DNA from: Conoideocrella luteorostrata
Taxonomy: Eukaryota; Ascomycota; Sordariomycetes; Hypocreales; Clavicipitaceae
DNA: 44,093 bases
Reading direction: 5' to 3'
NCBI GenBank assembly: GCA_032433595.1
Contig: JASWJB010000344.1
Coordinates: forward strand, 1 to 44,093
The translations under genes and the position numbers were made by a program. Below are positions 10,636 to 22,593 of the stretch, in pieces. Position 1 is the stretch's first letter; the number at the start of each line of letters is the position of its first letter. The notes below the pieces were generated by a model. It was not told where the DNA came from, did no database searches, and was given only the letters and a program-made list of their open reading frames with translations.

Positions 10636-11811
10636 ATGCGGCTGCAGCTAATCAAGACGGCGGCCCTGGCTGCTCTGGTACAGTCAACATCTGCTGCCCC
10701 AGCATCCGACAAAGCATCCTTTGAGAAACTGCCCAACTTGGATGTTGTCAAAACCACTACAGACAATGGAATCACCTTGGACTGGGTCACCAGAGAATCT
10801 CAGGGCAAGGTCTACAGTCCTCCCCCCGATGCCCCCGAAGGAGCCAAGAAGCTCTCTCAAGCACAACACATGAACGTCCTCCCCCAATTCACTGGCCCAG
10901 ATGGAACCGTCCCCATTGCCCGACTTAGCAACGACGTGGCTCCGAAGCAGCTGCCACCTTTCCCAAACGAGGATAATAACTCTACGGAAGGGATTGAAGC
11001 CCGAGCCATTGCCGGTACTCACTGGTACGCAGCTTCATGGCAACAGTCCCGAAACCACGGAGGTCGCGCTTTCATGACTATCCATAAGCCATTTCTCGAG
11101 AGGGAAAAGGACTTTTCGCTGTTGCAGATTGCGGTAGCACACGACAAGGCAGACCAGCCTAACAACGGGGCAAAGAAGTCGCAGACTGTTGAAGCTGGGT
11201 GGACTCACTATCCTGTTCTGCACAAGGGCGGTCCCATCCTCTTCACCTTTTTCACTACCAACGGATATAATGGCATGAGGGACTACGTAGGTGGCTACAA
11301 CACGGCCGTCAAGGGATGGTTCCAGCACGACTCTGCCATCCATCCAGGGATGCCGCTGAGCCGATTCTCCGTCGATGGTGGACAGCAGCAAGAGCTCGAG
11401 ATTATGTACCAGCTCCATGACAACTGCTGGTGGCTGTACACCATGGGCAAATACATTGGCTGCTATCCCACCTCCCTGTTTCATCCCAACGGCGTCAACC
11501 CAAAGAACACGCTCGGCACTGTCGCGACGGGTGCATCACTGTACGGAGAAGTTGTCAACAGCGGCAGCAGCCTCACCAAGACGGATATGGGTAGTGGCCA
11601 TTTCGCCAAGGATGGCTGGAAGCATTCGGCGTACATGAGGGAGATGAAGTGGTTTGATACCAACGGCAAGTTGCAAGACTGGGATGGTCCCGCGAATGCA
11701 GCCAACCCGGACCGATACTCCATTCAGACCAAGTTCAAGTCTGGGCTGACAAATTGGAACAGTCATATGTTCTTGGGTGGTCCTGGAGCTGGTGGTAAGG
11801 TTGGTGCATAG
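10636..11811 (+). CDS. Secreted neprosin-domain glutamic peptidase (DUF239 family)
   Basis: A single intronless frame of 391 residues. Residues 1-20 form a signal peptide ending STSAA, followed by a propeptide-like region to about residue 125. The neprosin domain spans about residues 127-385. Recognisable blocks are VEAGWTHYP (186), LFTFFTTNGY, GGYN, LEIMYQLHDNCWWLY, YIGCYP, GASLYGEVV and MGSGHFAKDGW. Neprosins use two glutamates as catalytic residues. Here E186 in VEAGW and E305 in YGEVV occupy the expected places, so the enzyme is probably active. The plant founder cleaves after proline at acid pH; the substrate in this fungus is unknown. An N-glycosylation site, NNST, lies at 114-117. The gene has its own TATA box and wide flanking spacers, consistent with regulated secretion. 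Confidence 0.92.
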   Translation: MRLQLIKTAALAALVQSTSAAPASDKASFEKLPNLDVVKTTTDNGITLDWVTRESQGKVYSPPPDAPEGAKKLSQAQHMNVLPQFTGPDGTVPIARLSNDVAPKQLPPFPNEDNNSTEGIEARAIAGTHWYAASWQQSRNHGGRAFMTIHKPFLEREKDFSLLQIAVAHDKADQPNNGAKKSQTVEAGWTHYPVLHKGGPILFTFFTTNGYNGMRDYVGGYNTAVKGWFQHDSAIHPGMPLSRFSVDGGQQQELEIMYQLHDNCWWLYTMGKYIGCYPTSLFHPNGVNPKNTLGTVATGASLYGEVVNSGSSLTKTDMGSGHFAKDGWKHSAYMREMKWFDTNGKLQDWDGPANAANPDRYSIQTKFKSGLTNWNSHMFLGGPGAGGKVGA

Positions 11812-13715
11812 AGAATGGGAGACCTGCATGCTTATCTGGAGACAAGTTGTACAAAGGAGGAGGATGATTTAGGTACATATCTGTTATGAATTTCCTAAGT
11901 GGCGTTTCGGTAGAGTCTCGTCTTGGAGTAACCCTTTAGACTAGTAAATATACGTATTTACCCTGAACTGAACTCTGCTCATGGCCTGACTCGCGCCGCA
12001 CCGCATGATACAAGTCTGTGAGTTCATTACTGCGAATCTCGAACTGCTAGTCAGTGTTCCCAAGCAGGGTGTAGAGTGTAGCCGGCATCTATTATGGCAA
12101 AAGATACGAATTGGGACAAGTCCACGGGCGACAAAAACAAGAACAAGTAAATAGACGTATTCAGCATAACAGTTGTCTCTGTAAATGCCAAACCAGAACA
12201 GCATAGCCATTGATGTAGAAAGGGACAAGGTTGTTGTCGTTTGGATTTCACTACAACCCGACCGTATCGGCACATTCTTTTATCACAGTACGATAGCTCA
12301 CGAATCAAGATAACGTTCAAAGCCAGAGAGACAGCTCTTTAATGACAGTGTACAAACTTTAGCAGTATTCGTACCAAATAGATTATCCACCACAATTGTG
12401 CTCAATGGGGCGTATTGAATTGATCATGAACATCGCTTCCCGGGGTTTAGCAAAACTAAGGGAATCGAGTGATGCGGCCATCAAGGCGCTGCGGCGGCAG
12501 TAGATGAGCGGCAGGATATGCACCTAGATGCTGTAGTCAGCCGCCATGGTGATGATGTGCGTCGATGGACTGATGCGAACTGGCCCGTCCAAACTATCGT
12601 GTCTCTAGTACGGAATACAATGCGGGTGAAGAAAGGAAGCTTATTTTCCGCACAATCGGCATTGTGCGTCTCTCCCGTTTGCTCGGTGGCGCCATCTAAA
12701 CTCAACAATCAGACTAAGTTGTACCGTTAGCTGCTCCGTACCGAGTACTACGGCAACCACGGCTCGGGACAGCACGGCCATAGCCAAAAAGTATGTACGG
12801 AGTAGTTACGGGTACTCCGTACAAAGATTGAATTGAAGAGCAATGGCCGGACAATTTTAGGCGGGCCGTCCCCAGCCACCGCATTTTCTTTTCCAGGCAA
12901 ATCCTGTGGATCGGAGCTTCCAAGTAACTAACGAACTTTGTTGGTGCATATGGAGTACTCTCTAACAACGGAGTACTCCGTAGACAGATCGGCGTCATTA
13001 CCCTGCTGTACCTGCCTATCGACGACTACTTTTTGAGTGTCGTGGAGCAGTCGCCGAGTCGCAGAATTCTGCTCAGCATTATCTAGGCAATTGACAGCTC
13101 GCATCACAGCCATGTAGCTGAGGATATCGAGTGTGCTCTCCCTGCGACGTCAATTGCAGGATTAGAATACTACACAGGCCATCTATCCTTGAATTTATGC
13201 GCAATTGTGGCATCTGCACCTGATGCATCGTGGTTTTTTGACTCTCGCTAATTGTGAGAGTCGTACTCCGTACTCCGTAGAGTCCAGACGGCACTTGCCC
13301 TCGTCTGAATATGGGATGAGACCCATGCGTAGAGGGACGGAAGGAGCCCGCTTCAATTGAATTCAAATTGTCAAACCTCAGCGGAGACTGAGACATTGTA
13401 CGGGATACGGAGCCGTGCTATTGTAACTAGTTGTATGGACAGGGCTCCTGGACGGGGGTATTCAGACTTCTGGCTGCCAGATACCCAGTGCCGGTGCGGC
13501 TATTTTATTATTACCCTCTCGTCGTTAAACATATGCTTGTATTGAAAGTTTCTCTTTTCTCTTTTCTCTTCACTGTTTTCTCTTTCTGTCCCCCCACCCC
13601 TCTAAAACCGGTTGACGGTTTCGCTCCCGTGAGACCGACCGTTGATGCTACCGTCCACCCCAAGCTCGTCCTGACTTCTCCATCCGTCGACGGGTCGACG
13701 TTGACCTCAGCCTCC
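11812..13715. other. Repeat-motif-rich intergenic region before the PhoD-like gene
   Basis: No gene is supported. The densest cluster of the dispersed motif in the window lies here: TACGGAGTA at 12796, TACTCCGTA at 12813, the palindrome ACGGAGTACTCCGT at 12968-12981, and a tandem TACTCCGTACTCCGTA at 13264-13279. A pyrimidine tract at 13548-13600 just before the downstream gene looks like a fungal core promoter or 5' leader. Confidence 0.55.
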
Positions 13716-16700
13716 ATGGCAGCACGACAGCAGCAATGGGGCCATCTCCCTGATTTGCAGGGGCTGAGGGACGAGTATGACGACTACACATATCCGATGC
13801 CTGACGATTACGGCCGCTCGGTGCCTGTTGGTGCCCAGCCTCCACTCAGGTCCCGGTCGAACCGTGCTTCCGTCCAGACATCCATCACGGAGGCCCTCAC
13901 GGAGTCCACCTTCAGCCCCCACTCGCCGACAGCTTCGACGTTTGCTGGAGCTGCTCAAGGCTTGGCTCCTAGACCGCCTTCTTACCAGCGCCCACTATTG
14001 TTTGCGTCGTCCTCTGCACACGGTATTGGTGGTACTGGCGGTACTGGCGGTGTTGTTGCTTCTGCTGCTTCGAACCCGACTCGATTTGACGCCTCCACGA
14101 ATTTCCAAGAACCCGTCTTGGGAACCTCGGAGGAAATATATCGCGGACAAGAGCATCCATCAGCTGAGCAGTACCAGAACTCATCCTTTGAACCAGCTCG
14201 GTCAGCTCCTCCTGCTGCTCCAGCCGCCCCCAGAGGCCCACCTTTGGGCTATCGCCAGCCACACGGGAGCTCACCGTTGCCTTACAGCAACTCCAATAAA
14301 TCAAGCCCTCACTGCACATCGACGCCTCCAAGACAACGTCAAGCTTTACCATCCGGCCGGGTCACCGCGGACGACGAAATGGAGCCCGAAGGGCATTACA
14401 CAACCCGGCGAGAAGATTATTCAGACGTTCCCCGGGGACATCAAATACATGATGTCACCGGAAGAAGGGAAGGCACCTTTGCGCCACACACCATGGGCGA
14501 ATATGCTGCTGCTGGCCCGCCTCGACGAGAATCACTCAATGGGCCGTCAGAGCGCCGCAAGAAGTTTGCAAACGACCGTTCACCCCTCCAAAGGCTTGAG
14601 CTGACCCTCGACAGCATGACCAAGGAGGAGAAAAGGGCAAGAGTTCAAGCCGCCGAGCAACGAGCAAGAGAGCGGGCTGCTAGGAGAGCTGCTGAAGCTT
14701 CCGCGAATACACCAGGCGATATAGAGAATCGACATGTTCCTGCTGAACACCAAACCTATCGCACGCCGTCGATTGCCCCAGCTCCCAAGACTGAACCGCA
14801 TCCTGTGGAAATTGAACATCGAGGACAAGTCTATTCGCAACGTCAGCCGCAGCACCAAATGCAGACGCAAGCTCACAGCCGCCCCGAAGTTGTCGTCAAC
14901 CGGGGCTATGCTACTGCTTCACCCCCAGCCATTCTCCACCCAGGAAATGGTGAGGAGGAGCCACCAAAGTCTGGCTTGCCCAAGCGCAACCTTAGTTTTA
15001 GGGAGCGCGCCGCACGACATGAACAGGATATTGAGCCAAAGGATGTAAGTCCGGTAAATCAACCAACTGCCTTCTTCACTGGTGGAACTACCAGTGGAGT
15101 GTCCCCCCCACGGAACGGGAGCAACAAGCTGCAAAAAGACCTAGCTCCAGATCAGTGGAATCCGCAAAGGGCTCAGTCAACCCGAGTAAGGGGGAATGCA
15201 GGGATACCGAAGCCGCTTGCCACAACTCAAGCTTATGCTGCAGTGAAGGACAAGGAGCTCCCTCCTGTTCCAGCAGTACAAGACAAAACACGAGGGATCC
15301 AACGACGTGCCACCGAACCAGTATATGGACGAGAATATGAGTCGGACGAGGAGTACGTTCCTTATATGCCCCATGGGAAAGCTCATTCTCCCGGAGCCCA
15401 CAGTCCAGACACGGAATCTCGTGATATTGCTGCTGCTAGAAGACGGCTTGAGCGGCAGGACAGTGATCATTCTGCTGAGAGCGTCCCCGAACATCGGTTC
15501 TCAAATATGGTTTTTAAAGACCCGGAGAACCTGCTTCCTGGTGAGGGCCTGTATAAGCCTCCAGTCTGGCTTGATGAGTTCGAGAAAGCTACAGTTGGGT
15601 CACTGGGTGGAACCTTACTGGATCTCTCGGACAGCCAACCGTTAGGAGTGGCTGACAAGAACACCGCCTGGTGGGAAAGTGGAAGTCGTAACAAGAGCAG
15701 CACTTATCCATCACGGCCGCGGAAAGCAGAAGCATTCGACGGAGAGTACGATGATACAAATGGTATGGGTTTTACTCCTTAAAAGTCCTTCGTTCTACCG
15801 TTGCGCTTACAAGATTATGTCTAGCCCCTACGCGTTTCAAACCGCCTTTGTACATCAAATGCGGACCGCTCTTGAGATACTGCGGCATCCGGCAGGAGAG
15901 GATTCCCGCAAGAACTCAAACGAACAACACCGCTGTAGACCGCGACATTTGGCGTGGTAGCGTCATGATCGTGACTCAAGATTCTGAATCGTCCTATGAT
16001 ATTGCACCAATGCTCCGCCTTTTCGTCCAGGACATTGGCCTGCTTCCATCTCCACCTCATCATGTCAACGGTGACCTACCGGCTGAGTACGTAGATCCGA
16101 TTGCCGGTCATCCAAAACTGGGTCGCCGGGGAGAGACTCTCTACGTGCGTCCCGTGGAGCATCTGAAAGAAGCCAAAGACCATTCTCTTGACGAGACTGA
16201 CGAAGGACTATTCGAAAGATCGAGGAGCCCGCCCGACGCCCCTCGACCTGATGGCTCCGAGCTGCCTCAGTCATTTGCTGGACGCCAAAAGCGCATTCGC
16301 AACGATGGCGAAAAGCTGCAAAAGTACAAAGATGTACGGGGTTTTCGTCTACATGCAGAGCGTAGCTGTACTTTTTGGAGATTCAACGTTGAGATTGAGC
16401 TGCGGGAGAAGCAGCAGCGCATTGCCTATCGGATTAATCGAGGTCCATGCATGGCATTTTGGGTTCCTGCCAGAGCGCAGACCATGAATATGATGTTCCA
16501 CAGTTGCAATGGCTTCAGTGCCAGCGTCAATCCAGACGATCTCAGCGGACCCGATCCAATGTGGCGAGATATGCTCAACACACATCAGTCCCAACCGTTC
16601 CATGTCATGATTGGTGGAGGAGACCAGATTTATAATGATTCCGTGTCACATAAATGCGGTCTTTTTGACGAATGGCTTGACATTCGGAACCCCCAGCACA

Positions 16701-18877
16701 AGCATATCGCAGCTTTCACGGCCGACATGCAGGATGAGATGGAGGATTTCTATCTCGAGCGCTACTGCATGTGGTTCTCTCAAGGACTCTTCAGTTTGGC
16801 GGCATCACAGATTCCCATGGTCAACATGTATGACGACCATGACATTTTTGACGGATATGGATCCTACCCTCATCATTATATGAAGTCGCCTGTCTTCACT
16901 GGCTTGGGAGCTGTTGCTTTCAAGTACTATATGCTATTCCAACATCAAAGCGTTTTGACGGAGACGGAAAGCATAGAGCCTAGCTGGATCCTGGGTCAAC
17001 AGCCGGGGCCATACATCAAGGAGCTCAGCCGAAGTGTATATGTGTCCATGGGGGGCAAGGTTGCATTGCTAGCCGTGGACTGTCGTACGGAAAGAACCGA
17101 GCACGATGTCGTTGACGATAAGACTTGGGAGAAAATTATGAACAGACTGTATGCTGAAGTGCGCCGTGGACAAGTCGAGCATTTGCTCGTTCTCTTGGGG
17201 GTCCCTATTGCCTACCCAAGACTGGTATGGCTGGAAAATATGTAAGTCATACTTTCGTTACTACCTGAAGCTTTGAAGGTTTGCACAAGCGGTACACTAA
17301 TATCTACCTGCAGCTTGACGTCGAGACTCATGGACCCTGTTAAAGCGCTCGGCCGCACTGGAATGTTCGGCAAAGCCCTCAACAACATTGATGGTGGCGT
17401 AGAGGTGTTGGACGACTTGAATGACCATTGGACCGCCAAAAATCACAAACACGAAAGAAGCATCATTATTGAGGATCTGCAAGACTTTGCTATTGACAAG
17501 TCGCTGCGAATCACGATTCTGAGGTAAGCCACATATGACTGAAACGAAGTAGATGGCAGCAAGAAGAAAGGAACTCGACCTCTAACTCAAGACTCTAGTG
17601 GTGACGTGCATTTGGCTGCCGTTGGACAATTCTATTCCAACACAAAACTTGGTTTAGCCAAGCACAAGGACCCGAGATACATGGTGAACATTATATCATC
17701 GGCCATAGTCAATACACCGCCATCGAATATGCTGGCTGATGTGCTCAACAAGCGAAACAAAGTGCACCATTTTGACAAGCAAACCGATGAGAGCATGGTG
17801 CCTTTATTCCATCACGGAGTGGACGGCAAGTCTCGGAACAACAAGCATCTTTTGCCACACAGGAACTGGTGCTCCATTCGTACATGGAATCCAGGCATGA
17901 CGCCACCCCCAACGCCACCTTTGTCTGCTTACGATAGGAGCCCTAGCCCACCAACGGTGACAAACAACAGCACTGGTACTGCGGGAGGCAGCGGCCTCTT
18001 TCGACGACTTTCCTTGGGAGGCGGGCGATCGTCTTCGAATCGGTTTGATGGGACACGGACCTCTGTTAGAGGCAGCAAACCACCCGTTTCCGGAGGCATG
18101 GGAGGTCTCTTCCGCAGTCTTTCGAGACGGAGCTCTTCCGACGCTCCACGGCCTGCGAAACTGGCTCGCACCATGTCCCTTGACAGCAGCGAGCGCAAAA
18201 AGAAAGGCTTCTTCAACTTCGGACGGAGTGGAGGCAACGGCAGGTCTGACGATGGGGGGATCAACGGACAGTGGGGCGAGGATAGTGAGGAGGATGAATA
18301 CTATGTTGGAAACCGACATCCTCAAGCTATCAGGCCGTCCGGATTGCGCGGGGGTGGCACATATGAGTATAATGAATATTCAGATGATGACGAGGCTCAT
18401 TTCACTGCGCGGCAGCCTTCTCACCCGGCTCAAACTATAGGAAGTCAACCACCCAGAGATCGTGAAAACAGCGAAGAGGATGATCCCATGATGCGCCATC
18501 GGGCTTTTCACCGAACGCCGACTGGCTTGTCAGCGAAGCAAATGCGCAAGGCAGACCAGTACGATGTCGATCTTGAAGGAGGGCTTGATATTTGCCTCAA
18601 TGTGGAAGTAAACGCCAAGGACCCAACCGGCATCACGGTTCCATATCGGTTGTTGGTGCCGCGACTGCATTACGAGTACAACCCTGCAGACGATGAGCTG
18701 CAACAACCCAGCAAGGAACCCCAGCAGCCGACCGGGTTCAAGAGGTTTTTGAGCTTCCGTTCAAAGCCACAGAGGACAAAACCACGACGACAAGATGGAG
18801 TGGAACAGGAGGAAACCGACGATAACGACGACTATCTCAGTGATGCAAGCTCGGACGTGGTAGTTCCTCGACGTTGA
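13716..18877 (+). CDS. Large PhoD-like phosphatase-domain protein
   Basis: Four exons, 13716-15762, 15825-17241, 17314-17523 and 17599-18877, give 1650 residues. Every junction keeps phase and uses GTATGG or GTAAG donors. Residues 1 to about 680 are Pro/Ser/Gln-rich and disordered, with a short Arg/Ala/Glu helix around 300-330. The catalytic part follows: GDQIYND near 949, MYDDHDIFDGYGSYPHHY near 1015 and GDVHLAAVGQFY near 1227, the metal-binding signatures of PhoD-type metallophosphoesterases. The last ~350 residues are again low-complexity and charged. No signal peptide or membrane segment is visible, so it is probably cytoplasmic or membrane-associated through partners. The ATG at 13716 (MAARQQQWGHL) is the first that opens the conserved-looking part; the frame is open further upstream. 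The substrate is unknown. Confidence 0.9.
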
Positions 18878-19655
18878 GCAAGAGGCGATGGATTGAGGAG
18901 AGGCAGATGATGGAAGGTATTTTGCGTCTGAATTACAAGCTAGGAGGCTGATGGCTAGCTAACTGCATGAGCTTTGATGTGCATACGACGGACTGGTGGT
19001 GTGATATTGTGAAAAGCAAACTGTGCAGTACTTGTACCTTGATAGCGTAATTGCATTCGATGGGCGTTTTAGGGAAGGATTGGGACAGAAACAACATTTT
19101 TGGACTTATCGCTTGAATATATATTGAATGAATATTGTATAGGCAAGCTATTTTATCCAACGGTTCCCATGCCGTGATGATATAATATGATGCAGGGTGG
19201 GATGATAAGATGCGTCTGGCAAGGGGTCCGGGTGCAAGGCATGGGTGGCCGTGCAACTAACAAAGGGGAACACCCGAATCAAGAAAGCCAGGCTGGCTAT
19301 GGAGTACGGAGCAGTTAGTTAGTAAGTTAGTTTAGGGGCAGAAAGATGGGGAAAACGGGGCTTACGGGGCTTAGATGGCCTGGAGCAGGGCTTTAGCTGT
19401 CCATGGTGTAACTAACTAGTCAGCCGGCTTGACCTCGCCTTTTCCTATCCTTTCTGTTCCTGCCCGATGATCTGGCACATACTATTTCGATGCTAGTTCA
19501 TAGAAGCAAAGCAAAGCATATTCTCGTCGATTTCTAGTTTTCCTTGAGAGCGGCACGTCGTTCTCTTTTACAATCTTTTTGTCGCTTCGCCTTCCCTTTC
19601 CGTCTAATTCCTTTTGTTTCGCCGCCCATTGTGCAAAGTGAGCTAGCTTCTTCCG

Positions 19656-19687
<32 letters not shown>

Positions 19688-19830
19688 GACGCCCACTGGC
19701 ACTCCGATCCCGAGCTCTCCCCTTCCCTTCTCGACTTCAAACAATACCCTCTAGTCTCGCGCCTCATTACACACACAACTGCTTCATCGAAACTCCAGGC
19801 TTTCTTTCCAGCTTGCGCCTGGGGGCGGTA
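18878..19830. other. Intergenic region and 5' leader of the Cdc1/Ted1-like gene
   Basis: It contains the 3' UTR of the PhoD-like gene and the promoter and leader of the next gene. A GGAGTACGGAGCAG variant of the dispersed motif is near 19302. A CT microsatellite lies in the leader. No open frame is convincing. Confidence 0.55.
19656..19683 (+). repeat. (CT)14 microsatellite in the leader of the Cdc1/Ted1-like gene
   Basis: A perfect run of 14 CT units, about 160 bp before the start codon on the coding strand. CT-rich tracts are common near fungal transcription starts. Its length is probably variable between strains. Confidence 0.9.
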
Positions 19831-19857
19831 ATGGCACCAGCATGTTCCGCAGCTTAG
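19831..19857 (+). promoter_or_regulatory. Overlapping upstream ORF of eight codons
   Basis: An ATG at 19831 in a good context (G at -3, G at +4) opens an 8-codon frame that ends in TAG at 19855-19857. It overlaps the in-frame ATG at 19842 out of frame and stops three bases before the next in-frame ATG at 19860. If ribosomes start here they could reinitiate at 19860, so it may set both level and N-terminus of the protein. Confidence 0.4.
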
Positions 19858-21937
19858 CCATGCCCAAACCTCTAAAGGACGGCCGTTTGCGCACCCCAAC
19901 GCAAGCTGTCCTTGCTTGGATATGTGGTCCTGGCAGGCGGATGGCCACAACAGCCGCCACGCGTGCCGCCCATCAGATCCGGAGGAACCTGACCTCAAGA
20001 CGATTATTGAGCTTTCCACACTTTCTATTCTTGATTTGGGTGGTGATTTTACTGTGGGGGGAGAGGTGGGTGTTTGAAACGAAGGTGCAGAAATGTGACT
20101 GGAAGCATTGGGAAACATGGGTGCGTTGACCGCTTCTCTGGAGCCTCCCGAGGCCGTGATCATTCTGAGGATAAGGACAAACTACTGACTGGTGAATATG
20201 TAGCCCAAGGAAGCAAACCCCCATCATCTCGTTTTCGTCGCCGATCCTCAGATTATCGATCCGCATTCGTATCCCGGGCGTCCGTGGCCTCTGAACCCCT
20301 TGACGGTCCTTGTCACGGACAACTATCTGCGAAGGGGCTATCGCGCCGTACAACGCCACTTACACCCAGACAGCGTGTTCTTCTTGGGTGATTTGTTCGA
20401 CGGAGGACGAGAGTGGAGGACTCGCCACGGAACACAGTTTGTCGATCCGAAATGGGGCGGTGGCCGATCGGATACCGAGAAGAAGTGGGTGAAGACCTGG
20501 CATCGCAAATATGGCGAGGACTTTTGGATCCGCGAGTACCGTCGTTTCAGCGACATCTTCTTCAAGCCCTTCAACGAGGCTGGCGGCGTTCCGGGGTCCT
20601 ACCAGAGAGGGAGGAAACTGGTGGCAAGTCTGCCCGGAAACCATGACCTTGGATTTGGCGCCCAGGTCCAAGTTCCTGTTCGCGACAGGTTTAGTGCCTA
20701 TTTCGGCGACACAAACCGAATTGATGTGGTCGGAAACCACACCATTGTGTCAGTTGATACAGTATCATTGAGCGCAGACACATCTCTGTACAAGGACTCC
20801 CATGATCTGAGGCCCATCTACGGACCTGTCCATGAATTTTTGGACCAGGTGCAAGCGAACAAGAGAAAGGCAGCACAGGAAGAGTTGACAGTCTGGCACG
20901 GCGTGGACCGAGGTCTGAAGCTGCAACATAGAGTCGAGGATGTCAACAACGCAGACTTGACGAGGTCACCAAGGGATCCCGGACCAGGGGCCGCGGACCT
21001 TCCCACCATTCTTTTAACTCACGTCCCATTGTTCAGGCCTCCTGGCACGCCGTGCGGGTTGCATCGGGAGCACTGGCCGCCAAGCAAAGCTACCTTGAGA
21101 AAGGATGGAACAGTAGATCCTACGGTTCGAGATGAGCGTAACGCTATCAGTGTTTCGGCCGGTTATCAGTATCAAAATGTGCTCAGCGAAGACGACTCAG
21201 TTAACCTGGTTAAAAAGGTCAGCAACGTGATACATGTCTTCTCCGGCGACGATCACGACTATTGTGAGTTGGTCCATTCGCCTGCGAAAGGTTACGTTCG
21301 CGAAATCACTGTTAAAAGTTTCAGCATGGCCATGGGTGTCCCTACCCCGGGCTTCCTCATGGTCAGCTTATACAATCCGATTGACGCCAATGGCGCGCCG
21401 ATACCAGGGTCTCCCGAAAAGACTCTCCAAACCCACCTCTGCCTATTACCGAACCAATTCCATACGTACATGAAGTACGTCATCTTCACCATTGTCTCCC
21501 TTGTTCTGCTGTGCGCTCGCGCATTTCTTCTGCCAGTTTTCCACCTCACCCCTTTTGCTTTGGAGCCCGAAACTCCCAGAACGTCTGTGCTTCCCATTTA
21601 CAAAGACAAGGCCAAGGTTGAGCCCCCAGAGTCCGCTCCGTTGCGATCCTCGGCGGGTGCTACATCCGGGTTGAGGGGCCAGTCCATTACCACGAATGGA
21701 AGCAGTCCCAGGTGGTCCTCGAAAAAGAGCAGGAGTAGCCAACAATGGGGCTGGGCCGATGAAAACAGCGGCCCTCGCATTAAACTTGACAACCATTTCT
21801 ACAATAGTAAGAAGTCGTGGCAGTCAGGGAAGGCAAGAGGGGGACTGCACCTACTGGTAAGGGAGTGGTGGACCACAACTTGGCGGTTGACGTGGCTAAC
21901 GGTGTTGTATTGGGCGTATTTGGCGAGGAAGGGTTAA
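19842..21937 (+). CDS. Cdc1/Ted1-type membrane metallophosphoesterase (MPPE1/PGAP5 family)
   Basis: Two exons, 19842-20120 and 20204-21937, encode 670 residues. The intron starts GTGCGT, contains CTGAC and ends GTAG. A transmembrane helix lies at about 55-73 (FPHFLFLIWVVILLW). The metallophosphoesterase signatures follow in order: VADPQIID near 104, GDLFDGGR near 150, LPGNHDLG near 238, LLTHVPLFR near 360 and the Cdc1-type GDDHDYC near 439. A second hydrophobic helix near 517-540 and a C-terminal one near 655-668 complete the topology. Family members remove ethanolamine phosphate from GPI glycans in the ER or early Golgi, which promotes GPI-protein export. Which paralogue (Cdc1 or Ted1) this matches cannot be fixed by eye. 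The start may be the ATG at 19860. Confidence 0.9.
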
Positions 21938-22593
21938 ACGGGGCCGGAAACGGTCAGCATGAAAATGGCGCCGGCAGTGTACATAATTATGTATCGTGTT
22001 TTGACTATTTTGCGGATAGGCAGCGGGATCAAGACCTTGTCTTGATATGTCATGCATGGTAAACACACTAGCATCAATAAGAGCATTCTGAAGAAACAAC
22101 AGAAAGCGGGCGTCATTCATTCACGCATTCATTCATTAAATCGCCCAGAAATGAATGGCCAGTACAGGCCCATCAATACCGTCGTCATCATCGGGAACAA
22201 CAACCCTTTTACTGCTCTGTAACGGACTTCCAGCGTCTATGCCCAGTCTTGTACCGCCAAAGCGGCCATTCAGTTAACGTATAGTACAGATACAAAAAAA
22301 ACCACGTATGTCTCTCTATAGCCCCTTCAAGCACCGTACGACTCCAAAACGCCATTGTAAATGAAAATGCGCATTCCCTCCTTGTACCATGGCACATCGA
22401 TACCCTCTCCCCCCTCCCCCCCCCAAAAAAAAAAAAAAGAACGCCAATCCCCCCATCCCTCTTTCACCTCACCTCACCTCACCTAACTCACTACCTTTTG
22501 TCCCGTCGTTGCACTCATCATCATATCGCATCGCGCAGCGTAGCCCGTAATAGCGTAACAGCGAGTCTGCAAGGCACGCCATCGCCACCATCT
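21938..22593. other. Spacer between convergent 3' ends with simple repeats
   Basis: Located between the stop codons of the Cdc1/Ted1-like gene and CDC26. It has a C-rich run merging into an A-run at about 22408-22438 and four tandem CACCT units at 22465-22484. No gene is visible. Confidence 0.6.

Noticed and set aside
15848..17245. 465-codon frame as a separate PhoD-like gene
   Set aside because: It begins at a non-ATG codon and joins in phase to the upstream and downstream exons through good splice sites, so it is an internal exon of the larger gene.
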